From assembly GCA_905235515.1 (NCBI GenBank), contig CAJOLV010000012.1, positions 1-48,559 on the forward strand: 48,559 nucleotides of DNA, read 5' to 3'. The position numbers were made by a program, and so were the translations under genes. This stretch comes from an uncultured Bacilli bacterium (GTDB taxonomy: Bacteria > Bacillota_I > Bacilli_A > RFN20 > CAG-826). Below the pieces are notes generated by a model. The model saw only the letters and a program-made list of their open reading frames with translations, was not told the DNA's origin and ran no database searches. Of this stretch, positions 41,101 to 48,559 are shown piece after piece; within the stretch, counting starts at the first letter, position 1; each line of letters opens with the position of its first letter.

Positions 41101-42244
41101 ATTTTTTCGCCATTTCTCGTTGGGCTTTTTGCCAGCGATTAAACCGTTCTGACTCCCGTTGATGGATGTTTACTAAGTGATTAAAATAAACATTTCTCAT
41201 TTCGAGATAGTTTTTTAATTCCTCTTCTTCAACGCTGCGGGAGTAGGCTAATTTAAATAAATTTTCTAATCTAAAGAATGATTCATATGTTGACAATAAT
41301 GTAACAAAATAGAAATACTCCGGGCTAGAATACACTAATAGAGGAGTGCCATGGATTATTTCGCTACTCATCTCATATCTTTTGCTATAGTTTCCTAATC
41401 CGGCGACAGATTCTAAACCATCTCTAAAATTAAGTTTAAAATTCTCATTATCTTTCACTGTTGGAACTGAATATAGCCAACCATATTCAATATATTTTTT
41501 TATATCTTTGCTCTTTAAATTGTATTGCTTCATTTCTTCTTTCATTGCCATAAAGATTTTGGTTTGTTCATCTTTATTTGGCATTGCATCTCTAAAAGCA
41601 AAACCAAAATTCATATGTTTTAGATATGCTTTTATGACTGGTTCGCCATGTTGAGAAAGAATGGAAAGAACACATTCACATTCGTGTAAAGTTCTCCAAC
41701 AAGAAAAAGCTTCTGTGTTAAAACCTCTGACTAATAAGTCTAAAGTGCATTTACAAATACTAATTGATTTCATAAATAAATCAGAAAGTAAGGTGAATGT
41801 TGAATCTTTTTGATTCCACTTACGTTGAACAATATTTAACATGAAATTTATGTAAACATAAAGAGTGGAAATCTGTGGTGAAAAACGATTCGCTAAAGCG
41901 TTTTGGTTAAAAGAAAAATTATTTAAAGATAAATATTTATCCGCAACCATTGAGGAGATGGTCACTATAGTATTTTCGTTATTTTTGAATGAGGCTTTGC
42001 GTTCATCATCAAATAATTCCGTTAAATAAGCAAATTCACCAACACAATAACCAATGATTTCTAAATGGTTAATACTTTGTAAATTCGTTAAAAGGTTAGT
42101 TTCAGAAAATTCTGAAATTCCTTCCACTGTGTATGAATAAACCGAATAAACAAATTGTTTATCCTCTTGCTTGATGTCGGCTTGAATTATATCAAGACCG
42201 TGACAAAATTCTTCAAATGATACGGGAATAAATCTATCTGGCAT
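41099..42244 (-). CDS. DUF5677-like protein of unknown function
   Basis: RGFNTEAFSCWRTLHECECVLSIL motif; helical; abuts glpK. Confidence 0.5.
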   Translation of the reverse strand: MPDRFIPVSFEEFCHGLDIIQADIKQEDKQFVYSVYSYTVEGISEFSETNLLTNLQSINHLEIIGYCVGEFAYLTELFDDERKASFKNNENTIVTISSMVADKYLSLNNFSFNQNALANRFSPQISTLYVYINFMLNIVQRKWNQKDSTFTLLSDLFMKSISICKCTLDLLVRGFNTEAFSCWRTLHECECVLSILSQHGEPVIKAYLKHMNFGFAFRDAMPNKDEQTKIFMAMKEEMKQYNLKSKDIKKYIEYGWLYSVPTVKDNENFKLNFRDGLESVAGLGNYSKRYEMSSEIIHGTPLLVYSSPEYFYFVTLLSTYESFFRLENLFKLAYSRSVEEEELKNYLEMRNVYFNHLVNIHQRESERFNRWQKAQREMAKK

Positions 42245-43719
42245 TATTCAAAAACCCTTGTTGCTTTAATAGCGAGTTTCCAACCATTATAACGGCGAGT
42301 CACTTCATCTTTCTTCATAGTTGGAGTATAGGTATGTTGATAGGAATGGACTGCTTTAATTTCTTCAATGTTTTTGAAGAATCCACTATTGAGACCTGCT
42401 AAATAGGCAGCGCCCAAAGCGGTTGTTTCTAAGCATTTAGGTAATAAAATCTTAGTTTGCAAAACATCAGCTTGGAATTGCATGAGATAAGTATTTGATG
42501 TCGCACCACCATCAACTTTTAATGACTTGAGTTGAGTCTTTGTTTCTTTTTTCATTACTTCAAAGACATCTTTACATTGATAAGCAACGCCTTCTAATGC
42601 CGCCCTAGCTATTTGATACTTATTTGTGCCTCTGCTTAATCCGAAGATAGCGCCTCTTGCCTGGTCATCCCAATATGGTGTACCTAAACCAACAAAGGCC
42701 GGAACAACATAAACTCCACCAGTGTGTTCGGCTTTATAAGCATATCTTTCAGAATCAGAGGATTCTTTAATGAGATTTAATTGATCTCTAAGCCACTGCA
42801 CAACCGCACCACCAACAAAGACAGAACCTTCTAATGCATAGCAAACTTTCTTACCAATTTGCCAACCTACAGTGGTCAATAAACCTTTTTTAGAAATAAC
42901 TGGTTTTTCGCCAGTATTCATAAGCATAAAGCAACCTGTTCCGTAGGTGTTTTTGCCTTCACCAGTTTCGAAACAAGTTTGACCAAATAAAGCGGCTTGT
43001 TGGTCACCTGCAACACCACAAATTGAAACATTTTTATCAAAATGAGTGGCTTTTCCATAGTTATATGATGATGGTAAAACCTTTGGCAAAATAATCTTAG
43101 GAATATTAAATAATTTTAATAAATTGTCATCCCAATTAAGGGTATGGAGGTTGAATAACATTGTTCTACTAGCATTAGATACATCTGTAGCATGCACTTT
43201 TCCTTGGGTCATTTTATAAATAATCCAAGAATCAATTGTGCCAAACATTAGTTCACCTTTTTCCGCCCTTTCTTGTCCATTTGGAATATGGTCTAAAATG
43301 AAACGGATTTTACTCATTGAGAAATATGGATTAATTAATAATCCAGTTTTTTCATGAATGTATTCTTTTTGTTCAGCGTATTTATCACAAATATCGACAG
43401 TTTGACGAGATTGCCAAACAATTGCATTGTAAACTGGCATACCAGTTTTCTTATCCCAGATGACTGTTGTTTCACGTTGATTGGTTATACCAATGCTATC
43501 GATTGAAGCAAAAGTTATATTAGCTTTAATCAATAATTCATTGATAACATCAATGACACTAATCCAAATTGATAAAGCATCAGCTTCTACCCAACCTGGA
43601 TGTGGAAATAGACACACTACCTCTCTTTGCGCCTTACAACAAGGTTCACCATTATGATCAAATAAGATGGCTCTTGTTGATGTTGTGCCTTGGTCAACGG
43701 ATAAAATATACTTCCCCAT
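42244..43719 (-). CDS. glpK: Glycerol kinase
   Basis: LSVDQGTTSTRAILFDHNGE, GITNQRETTVIWDKKTGMPVYNAIVWQSRQT, GVAGDQQAALFGQTCFETGEGKNTYGTGCF. Confidence 0.98.
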   Translation of the reverse strand: MGKYILSVDQGTTSTRAILFDHNGEPCCKAQREVVCLFPHPGWVEADALSIWISVIDVINELLIKANITFASIDSIGITNQRETTVIWDKKTGMPVYNAIVWQSRQTVDICDKYAEQKEYIHEKTGLLINPYFSMSKIRFILDHIPNGQERAEKGELMFGTIDSWIIYKMTQGKVHATDVSNASRTMLFNLHTLNWDDNLLKLFNIPKIILPKVLPSSYNYGKATHFDKNVSICGVAGDQQAALFGQTCFETGEGKNTYGTGCFMLMNTGEKPVISKKGLLTTVGWQIGKKVCYALEGSVFVGGAVVQWLRDQLNLIKESSDSERYAYKAEHTGGVYVVPAFVGLGTPYWDDQARGAIFGLSRGTNKYQIARAALEGVAYQCKDVFEVMKKETKTQLKSLKVDGGATSNTYLMQFQADVLQTKILLPKCLETTALGAAYLAGLNSGFFKNIEEIKAVHSYQHTYTPTMKKDEVTRRYNGWKLAIKATRVFE

Positions 43720-43721
43720 AG

Positions 43722-44810
43722 TTATCTCCTCTTAGAACTAAATAACCTTTCAATATCATTTATTTCTTTGGCGATGTTTCTAGAAAGAACTACTGCTTTT
43801 CCATTTTCGATTAAAACATCGTCTTCAATCCTGACACCAATACCGAGGTTAGCAAAATATAATCCCGGTTCCACTGTGATAACATTACCATTTTGTAATG
43901 GTCTATCTCTTAATGAAGCATCGTGGGTATCTAAACCTAAATGATGTGAAACGTTATGATAATAATATTTTACTATATCTTCATCTTCATTGATGAGATT
44001 CATTTCAACACATTTTCTTTTCATGAACTCTTTAGCGTAATTTTGTAGTTCTAAAATAGTTCTCCCTGATTGAATATATTCAATAACGGCTTTGTTACAC
44101 TCTAACACCACTTGATAAATCAATTTTTGTTTACCTTCAAATTTACCATTGATTGGATAAGTTCTTGAAATATCAGCGGAATATCCAGCGTGGCTGAAGC
44201 CTAAATCAAATAGCACCATTTGGTTATCTTTAATCATCACATTTTGTTGTTCAACAGGATGATGTAAACAAATCGCACTTGGACCCGCTGCTATTATAGT
44301 GGAGAAAGCAAGTGGATGACGGCCATGGCTGCGACCATAAAATTCAAACATATCCGCTAATTCATATTCATATAAGCCTGGTTTCATATTTAAGATTAAT
44401 TGGCAAATACCATTATTTGTTACTTCAATTGCCTTGGTGATATTTTCAATCTCTTCTTGTGTCTTCACCATTCTTAAATCACGAACCAATGGATAAGCAT
44501 TATCAATTTCCACATGCGGATATTTTTCTTTCATTAAGTCAACAAAATTTAAAGTTGAGGAAGATTTATCAATTTTCAATTCTGGAGTTTGGTCAACATA
44601 TAATGTTGAGATACTACCATATTGGTTATTATCTTTAGCGAGAATCATTTCTAACATCGCATCTAAAGTATTCATAGAATAAACACTCTTGATATCAGAA
44701 TAATATTGAGCTTCTTCAAAAGATAATCTTTTGCCAGTCCATTTTTCTTTAACTTCATTATATTCGTCAATAAATAAATACGTTTTCTTTTCCCCAATAC
44801 CTTTCACCAT
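43722..44810 (-). CDS. pepP: Aminopeptidase P / Xaa-Pro aminopeptidase, catalytic portion (frame 2 of a split gene)
   Basis: LFDLGFSHAGYSADISRTYP, YHNVSHHLGLDTHD, VITVEPGLYF, GVRIEDDVLI. Confidence 0.9.
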   Translation of the reverse strand: MVKGIGEKKTYLFIDEYNEVKEKWTGKRLSFEEAQYYSDIKSVYSMNTLDAMLEMILAKDNNQYGSISTLYVDQTPELKIDKSSSTLNFVDLMKEKYPHVEIDNAYPLVRDLRMVKTQEEIENITKAIEVTNNGICQLILNMKPGLYEYELADMFEFYGRSHGRHPLAFSTIIAAGPSAICLHHPVEQQNVMIKDNQMVLFDLGFSHAGYSADISRTYPINGKFEGKQKLIYQVVLECNKAVIEYIQSGRTILELQNYAKEFMKRKCVEMNLINEDEDIVKYYYHNVSHHLGLDTHDASLRDRPLQNGNVITVEPGLYFANLGIGVRIEDDVLIENGKAVVLSRNIAKEINDIERLFSSKRR

Positions 44811-44983
44811 AATAATTGCGCTATGGTCTTGTTCAATGTGAGATAAAAGAAATTACGATTGCTTTTAAAAGGATACGCTTCATCTTCTGAACAAATCTTT
44901 TCTACTCCAGAGAATAAAATAAGAGCAGAGTTTTCTTTCATTGATGCGAAAAGACGATCACGTCTATTTTCAAAATCAGACAT
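44804..44983 (-). CDS. pepP: Aminopeptidase P N-terminal fragment (frame 1 of a split gene)
   Basis: MSDFENRRDRLFASMKENSALILFSGVEKICSEDEAYPFKSNRNFFYLT, then out of frame; SD GGGAGGA upstream of ATG 44983; the track ORF start at 45034 lies inside mrp. Confidence 0.85.
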   Translation of the reverse strand: MSDFENRRDRLFASMKENSALILFSGVEKICSEDEAYPFKSNRNFFYLTLNKTIAQLLW

Positions 44984-44984
44984 A

Positions 44985-45809
44985 TTAAAATTCCTCCCTT
45001 GTAATAGCTTCAACGCATGGAATGATTTCATCAAGTTGAATCATTTCTACTTTGCCTTTATCCATTAATGTCGTGTTTTCTGTTTTAATTGGTAACTTAG
45101 CCAAAATGTTGACATTGTTTTCTTTAGCAAAACCTTCTAAGTGGGATTCACCAAAGACCGTGATATGTTCATCACATTTTGGGCACACCAAGTAGGACAT
45201 ATTTTCAACAACACCTAAAGTATGGATATTCATCATGTTCGCCATCTTTAAAGCTTTAGTAACAATTAAACTCACTAAGTCTTGTGGCGATGTAACGATG
45301 ATTAAATCATCGACTGGCAAGAGTTGAAAAACGCTGAGGGCCACATCACCAGTTCCTGGTGGCATATCAATTAATAGATATTCTAAATCTTCCCATAGAA
45401 CATCTTCATAGAATTGTTTGATAAGATTACCAAGTAATGGTCCTCTCCAAACGATTGGATCAGAAGCGTTTTCTAATAAACAGTTCGCGGACATAATTTT
45501 GATGCCACCATTAGTTAGTAATGGATAAATAAGTCCGTCCTCGCCATAAGCTTGTTCATTAATACCGAATGCCTTTGGGATACTAGGACCAGTAATATCA
45601 GCATCTAAAATTCCGACTGAATATCCCGCTCTATTTAAGTAGACTGCTAAAGATGAGGTGACAAATGATTTGCCAACTCCACCTTTACCAGACAAAACAC
45701 AAACAACTTTTTTAATGCTTGATTGATCGTTTAATTTAGCTTTAATAATTTTTGATTCACAATCGCTTGATTGCGCACAATTTTTGCAATTACCATCACA
45801 ATTTGGCAT
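44985..45809 (-). CDS. Mrp/Nbp35 family Fe-S carrier P-loop ATPase
   Basis: N-terminal MPNCDGNCKNCAQSSDC cysteines, VLSGKGGVGKSFVTSSLA, DADITGPSIPKAFG, DMPPGTGD, LVCPKC. Confidence 0.93.
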   Translation of the reverse strand: MPNCDGNCKNCAQSSDCESKIIKAKLNDQSSIKKVVCVLSGKGGVGKSFVTSSLAVYLNRAGYSVGILDADITGPSIPKAFGINEQAYGEDGLIYPLLTNGGIKIMSANCLLENASDPIVWRGPLLGNLIKQFYEDVLWEDLEYLLIDMPPGTGDVALSVFQLLPVDDLIIVTSPQDLVSLIVTKALKMANMMNIHTLGVVENMSYLVCPKCDEHITVFGESHLEGFAKENNVNILAKLPIKTENTTLMDKGKVEMIQLDEIIPCVEAITREEF

Positions 45810-45820
45810 GCAACACCCTC

Positions 45821-46186
45821 CTATTGTTCTACTTTTTTAATCGCTTCTACTCCGGCTTGAACATAAGTTCTTAACAATCTACCGGCACCTAACTTAGTGC
45901 CGCCGAAATATCTAGCAACAAAGATTACACAATTATTCAAATCTTTTTTATGTAAGAGCTCCAATAATGGTCGTCCTGCAGTACCTTTTGGTTCTTGGTC
46001 ATCGTTTGACTTACTATTCATTCCCACTCGATAAGCATAAACAATGTGTTTGGCTTTTGGGTGCTCTTTTTTAACTTCCGCCAATAACGACTTGAAATCA
46101 TCAATAGAATTTAATGGTATTAAAATGGAATAAAACTTTGATTTATTCAATTCCACATATCCGTTATATCTCTTATCGATTTGCAT
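45821..46186 (-). CDS. YigZ/IMPACT family (UPF0029) protein, N-terminal domain only
   Basis: KSKFYSILIPL, DDQEPKGTAGRPLLELL, NCVIFVARYFGGTKLGAGRLLRTY; ends before the usual second domain. Confidence 0.88.
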   Translation of the reverse strand: MQIDKRYNGYVELNKSKFYSILIPLNSIDDFKSLLAEVKKEHPKAKHIVYAYRVGMNSKSNDDQEPKGTAGRPLLELLHKKDLNNCVIFVARYFGGTKLGAGRLLRTYVQAGVEAIKKVEQ

Positions 46187-46300
46187 AAAATTATAATCTA
46201 TGTCCTTATTGCAACTTAACTTTTTAATAAGTTATTAGTTCATTAAGACGCATTTTTAGTGTATATTTTTTTATAGAATAAATAAAGCGGAAAAACATTT

Positions 46301-47068
46301 ATGCCAGATTTAGAGAGTAAAAACACATGGGTTTTTAACACTGAAGATGATGGTCCTAAGTGGAACCTATTTAAATCAGAAGTAATCTTAAGATTAGTTG
46401 TTTTTCTCATCGGATTAGTTGGATTATTCGCGATTGGATTTGCTATAGAAATAATCGTTCTAATTGTTAATCCAAACTTGCTTGACTCGGAATCAGATTT
46501 ATATATCCAAGGGTTAGCGACTGTCAACACCACTCAATATCTAATTTTAATTGGGATATTTATATTTGTTTTATGGCCAAGATTGTTTGAATTAATTAAA
46601 AGGTTCAGATACTGGAAACACGTTATTGTTGGCTTAGGTTTTGGTGTTGCCGTTATTGGAATGACTATTCTTTATAACCTAGTAGTATCACAATTTGTCG
46701 AGATGGAAACTAACGCTAATGAGATAGCAGCAGAAAGTATGATAACTCAATATCCCGCTTTATCATTCTTCATCTTGGGTTTAGTTGGTCCAATCTGTGA
46801 AGAATTAACATATCGTTTTGGACTATTCAATATGCTAAAAAGGAAAAATAGGATATTAGCCTACATTATCTCATCATTAGTGTTTGGAATTATCCATTTT
46901 GATTTTACTGGTGATTTAGTTATAGAATTATTGAATTTGCCTGTCTATATCTTATGTGGATCACTCTTTGGAGCAGCATATGATCTCTGTGGTTTTGAGG
47001 GTTCATTAACTGCCCACATGACTAATAATATATACGCGGTAATTCTTACTTTAATAGAACATAAATAA
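46301..47068 (+). CDS. CPBP-family intramembrane metalloprotease
   Basis: GPICEELTYRFGLF (EExxxR), SLVFGIIHFDF, SLTAHMTNN; multiple TM helices. Confidence 0.88.
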   Translation: MPDLESKNTWVFNTEDDGPKWNLFKSEVILRLVVFLIGLVGLFAIGFAIEIIVLIVNPNLLDSESDLYIQGLATVNTTQYLILIGIFIFVLWPRLFELIKRFRYWKHVIVGLGFGVAVIGMTILYNLVVSQFVEMETNANEIAAESMITQYPALSFFILGLVGPICEELTYRFGLFNMLKRKNRILAYIISSLVFGIIHFDFTGDLVIELLNLPVYILCGSLFGAAYDLCGFEGSLTAHMTNNIYAVILTLIEHK

Positions 47069-47069
47069 T

Positions 47070-47957
47070 ATGGAAAATGAATTAAAATCATATAAAAAGT
47101 GGCAGATTTGTGATGGTTTTGCGCTAAAAATCATTGCTTTATTCACTATGACTCTTGACCATATTGCTGTGGTTGCTACTTACTTTGGTATTGGCAATAC
47201 CGTATTTGATATATTTATGATTTTAGGTCGCATATCTCTACCCTTATTTTGTCTATTAATTGTTGAAGGTGTATTGCACACTAAATCATTTAAAATATAT
47301 GCCTTAAGATTAGGCGTTATGGCTTTATTGATTTCAACCTTCTTAGCGATAGTTGGATATATTCCTTCTTTAGGTTTGGAACAAGCTAAATCATTTGGCA
47401 ATATTTTTCTTGATTTATTAATAGGTGCGACCTTTATCTATTTTATTAAGAAAGATGGTTTAAAAAAGCTACTTTCGTTATTACCATTACTATTCGTTTC
47501 CCTTTCTTTTGCCGCTAATAAATATGAGGCTACCACTGGAGCAGTTGTCCATTGGTTTCCATTCTTTTTAAGGACACAATATGATTTCATCTCTTTTGCC
47601 TTCATATTGGTTTTCTATCTCGCTTATTTAATTAAAGATATATATTTTAAAGCTAGAACAAGTAACGAAGGAGTGTCCATAGATTTATATGCTGGGACTG
47701 ATATTGAAAGAGTTGTAATAAATACAATTTCTTTTGTTCTCTTCATAACAATTGTGCTTTTGTTCCATGTTTTTAGTGGCGTTTTGACCGCCAAATATTA
47801 TGACACCCAAATATTCGCGTTATTTGCTGGTGCATTTGTTTTGCTTTATAACGGGCAAAGAGGGTATAATAGCAAATATTTCCAGTATGGTGGGTATATT
47901 TATTACCCAATTCACATATTGGTAATTGCATTAATTTTCTATCTATTATATTTATAG
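47070..47957 (+). CDS. TraX-family integral membrane protein
   Basis: LKIIALFTMTLDHIAVV, LGRISLPLFCLLIVEGVLHTKSFKIYALRLGVMALLIS, FQYGGYIYYPIHILVIALI. Confidence 0.8.
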   Translation: MENELKSYKKWQICDGFALKIIALFTMTLDHIAVVATYFGIGNTVFDIFMILGRISLPLFCLLIVEGVLHTKSFKIYALRLGVMALLISTFLAIVGYIPSLGLEQAKSFGNIFLDLLIGATFIYFIKKDGLKKLLSLLPLLFVSLSFAANKYEATTGAVVHWFPFFLRTQYDFISFAFILVFYLAYLIKDIYFKARTSNEGVSIDLYAGTDIERVVINTISFVLFITIVLLFHVFSGVLTAKYYDTQIFALFAGAFVLLYNGQRGYNSKYFQYGGYIYYPIHILVIALIFYLLYL

Positions 47958-47969
47958 GAGGACAAAACA

Positions 47970-48275
47970 ATGATTGATTATATTAATGATCAAGATAAGT
48001 TTGATGAATTTATTAAAGATGGAACTGTTTTAATAGATTTCTTTGCTACATGGTGTGGACCATGCAAGATGCTTTCACCTGTTATTGAACAAGTTGAAAA
48101 AGAACAACCAGAATTAAAGATTGTCAAAGTTGATGTCGATGAAGCTCCAATGATTGCTGCTAAATATGGTATCCAAGCCATTCCAACTCTTTATTTATTA
48201 AAAGATGGCAAGATTGTTGATAAGAGAATGGGATATATCAACAAGAATCAACTTGAAAGTTTTCTCGCTAAATAG
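47970..48275 (+). CDS. trxA: Thioredoxin
   Basis: VLIDFFATWCGPCKMLSPVIE, VDVDEAPMIAAKYGIQAIPTLYLLKDGK. Confidence 0.97.
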   Translation: MIDYINDQDKFDEFIKDGTVLIDFFATWCGPCKMLSPVIEQVEKEQPELKIVKVDVDEAPMIAAKYGIQAIPTLYLLKDGKIVDKRMGYINKNQLESFLAK

Positions 48276-48276
48276 T

Positions 48277-48306
48277 TTGAAAAATATCCACTAGCGGTTA
48301 TATAAT
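48277..48306 (+). promoter_or_regulatory. Promoter of tRNA-Gly
   Basis: TTGAAA (48277-48282), 18 nt spacer, TATAAT (48301-48306). Confidence 0.75.
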
Positions 48307-48319
48307 ATACCGCGGTGAT

Positions 48320-48393
48320 GCAGGCGTAGTTCAATGGTAGAACTTCAGCCTTCCAAGCTGATCACGCGGGTTCGATTCCCGTCGCCTGCTCCA
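48320..48393 (+). tRNA. tRNA-Gly (anticodon UCC), CCA encoded
   Basis: GCAGGCG/CGCCTGC acceptor, TCAGC-CTTCCAA-GCTGA anticodon arm, GCGGGTTCGATTCCCGT T-arm, terminal TCCA. Confidence 0.96.
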
Positions 48394-48402
48394 GATGCAT
48401 TG

Positions 48403-48445
48403 AAAAGGGGCTGTTAAGAAATTAAAATCTTAACACCCTTTTCTT
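48403..48445 (+). terminator. Intrinsic terminator after tRNA-Gly
   Basis: AAAAGGG-gc-TGTTAAGA ... TCTTAACA-CCCTTTT followed by CTTTT. Confidence 0.85.
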
Positions 48446-48472
48446 TTGGTAAACAACTACGTTGTTAAGAAA

Positions 48473-48559
48473 TTATTTATTTGCTCTTTTATATGATTTT
48501 CTTAGCGTTTCATTTTTACCTTTTCTTGGCTTTTTATTCAAAATTTTCTCAATATTTAT
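48473..48559 (-). CDS. C-terminal end of a CDS truncated by the window edge
   Basis: Open frame INIEKILNKKPRKGKNETLRKSYKRANK* running off the window; lysine-rich; identity unknown. Confidence 0.35.
   Translation of the reverse strand: MNIEKILNKKPRKGKNETLRKSYKRANK

Noticed and set aside
47070-47957. TraX homologue as evidence of a conjugative element
   Set aside because: Chromosomal TraX-family membrane proteins are common; no relaxase, T4SS or integrase genes are nearby

Overview
The 48.6 kb window is AT-rich chromosome from a low-GC Firmicute/Bacilli-type (possibly Mollicutes-adjacent) bacterium using the standard bacterial code; the lineage is an inference from gene content and order. It is a dense housekeeping region. 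It contains thiI-cysteine desulfurase-ezrA; rpsD with a structured leader; a tight glgC-glgD-glgA-leuS-coaX-panT-like-pepV-trmB-ytpR-like-pncB run; the Bacillus-type rpmB/rpe-rsgA-prkC-prpC-rlmN-rsmB-priA-gmk block; rqcH, trmL and ppa; a complete F-ATPase operon next to a PPi-type phosphofructokinase; glpK, an aminopeptidase P gene, an Mrp/Nbp35 ATPase, CPBP and TraX-family membrane proteins, trxA and a tRNA-Gly(UCC). I see no phage, transposon, CRISPR array or defence island. The strongest observations are: (1) atpH (F1 delta) is split over two reading frames; (2) the aminopeptidase P gene is also split, with a similar local sequence at the break; (3) the ATP synthase c subunit has a two-carboxylate signature (E21/E54), suggesting Na+ coupling; (4) the RsmB homologue has lost both catalytic cysteines and the SAM motif; (5) PrkC lacks the transmembrane and PASTA regions; (6) a divergent YtpR-like protein has an apparently eroded tRNA-binding domain; (7) several monocistronic genes have promoters so close to the start codon that they may be leaderless. 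I did not find a convincing new multigene system.
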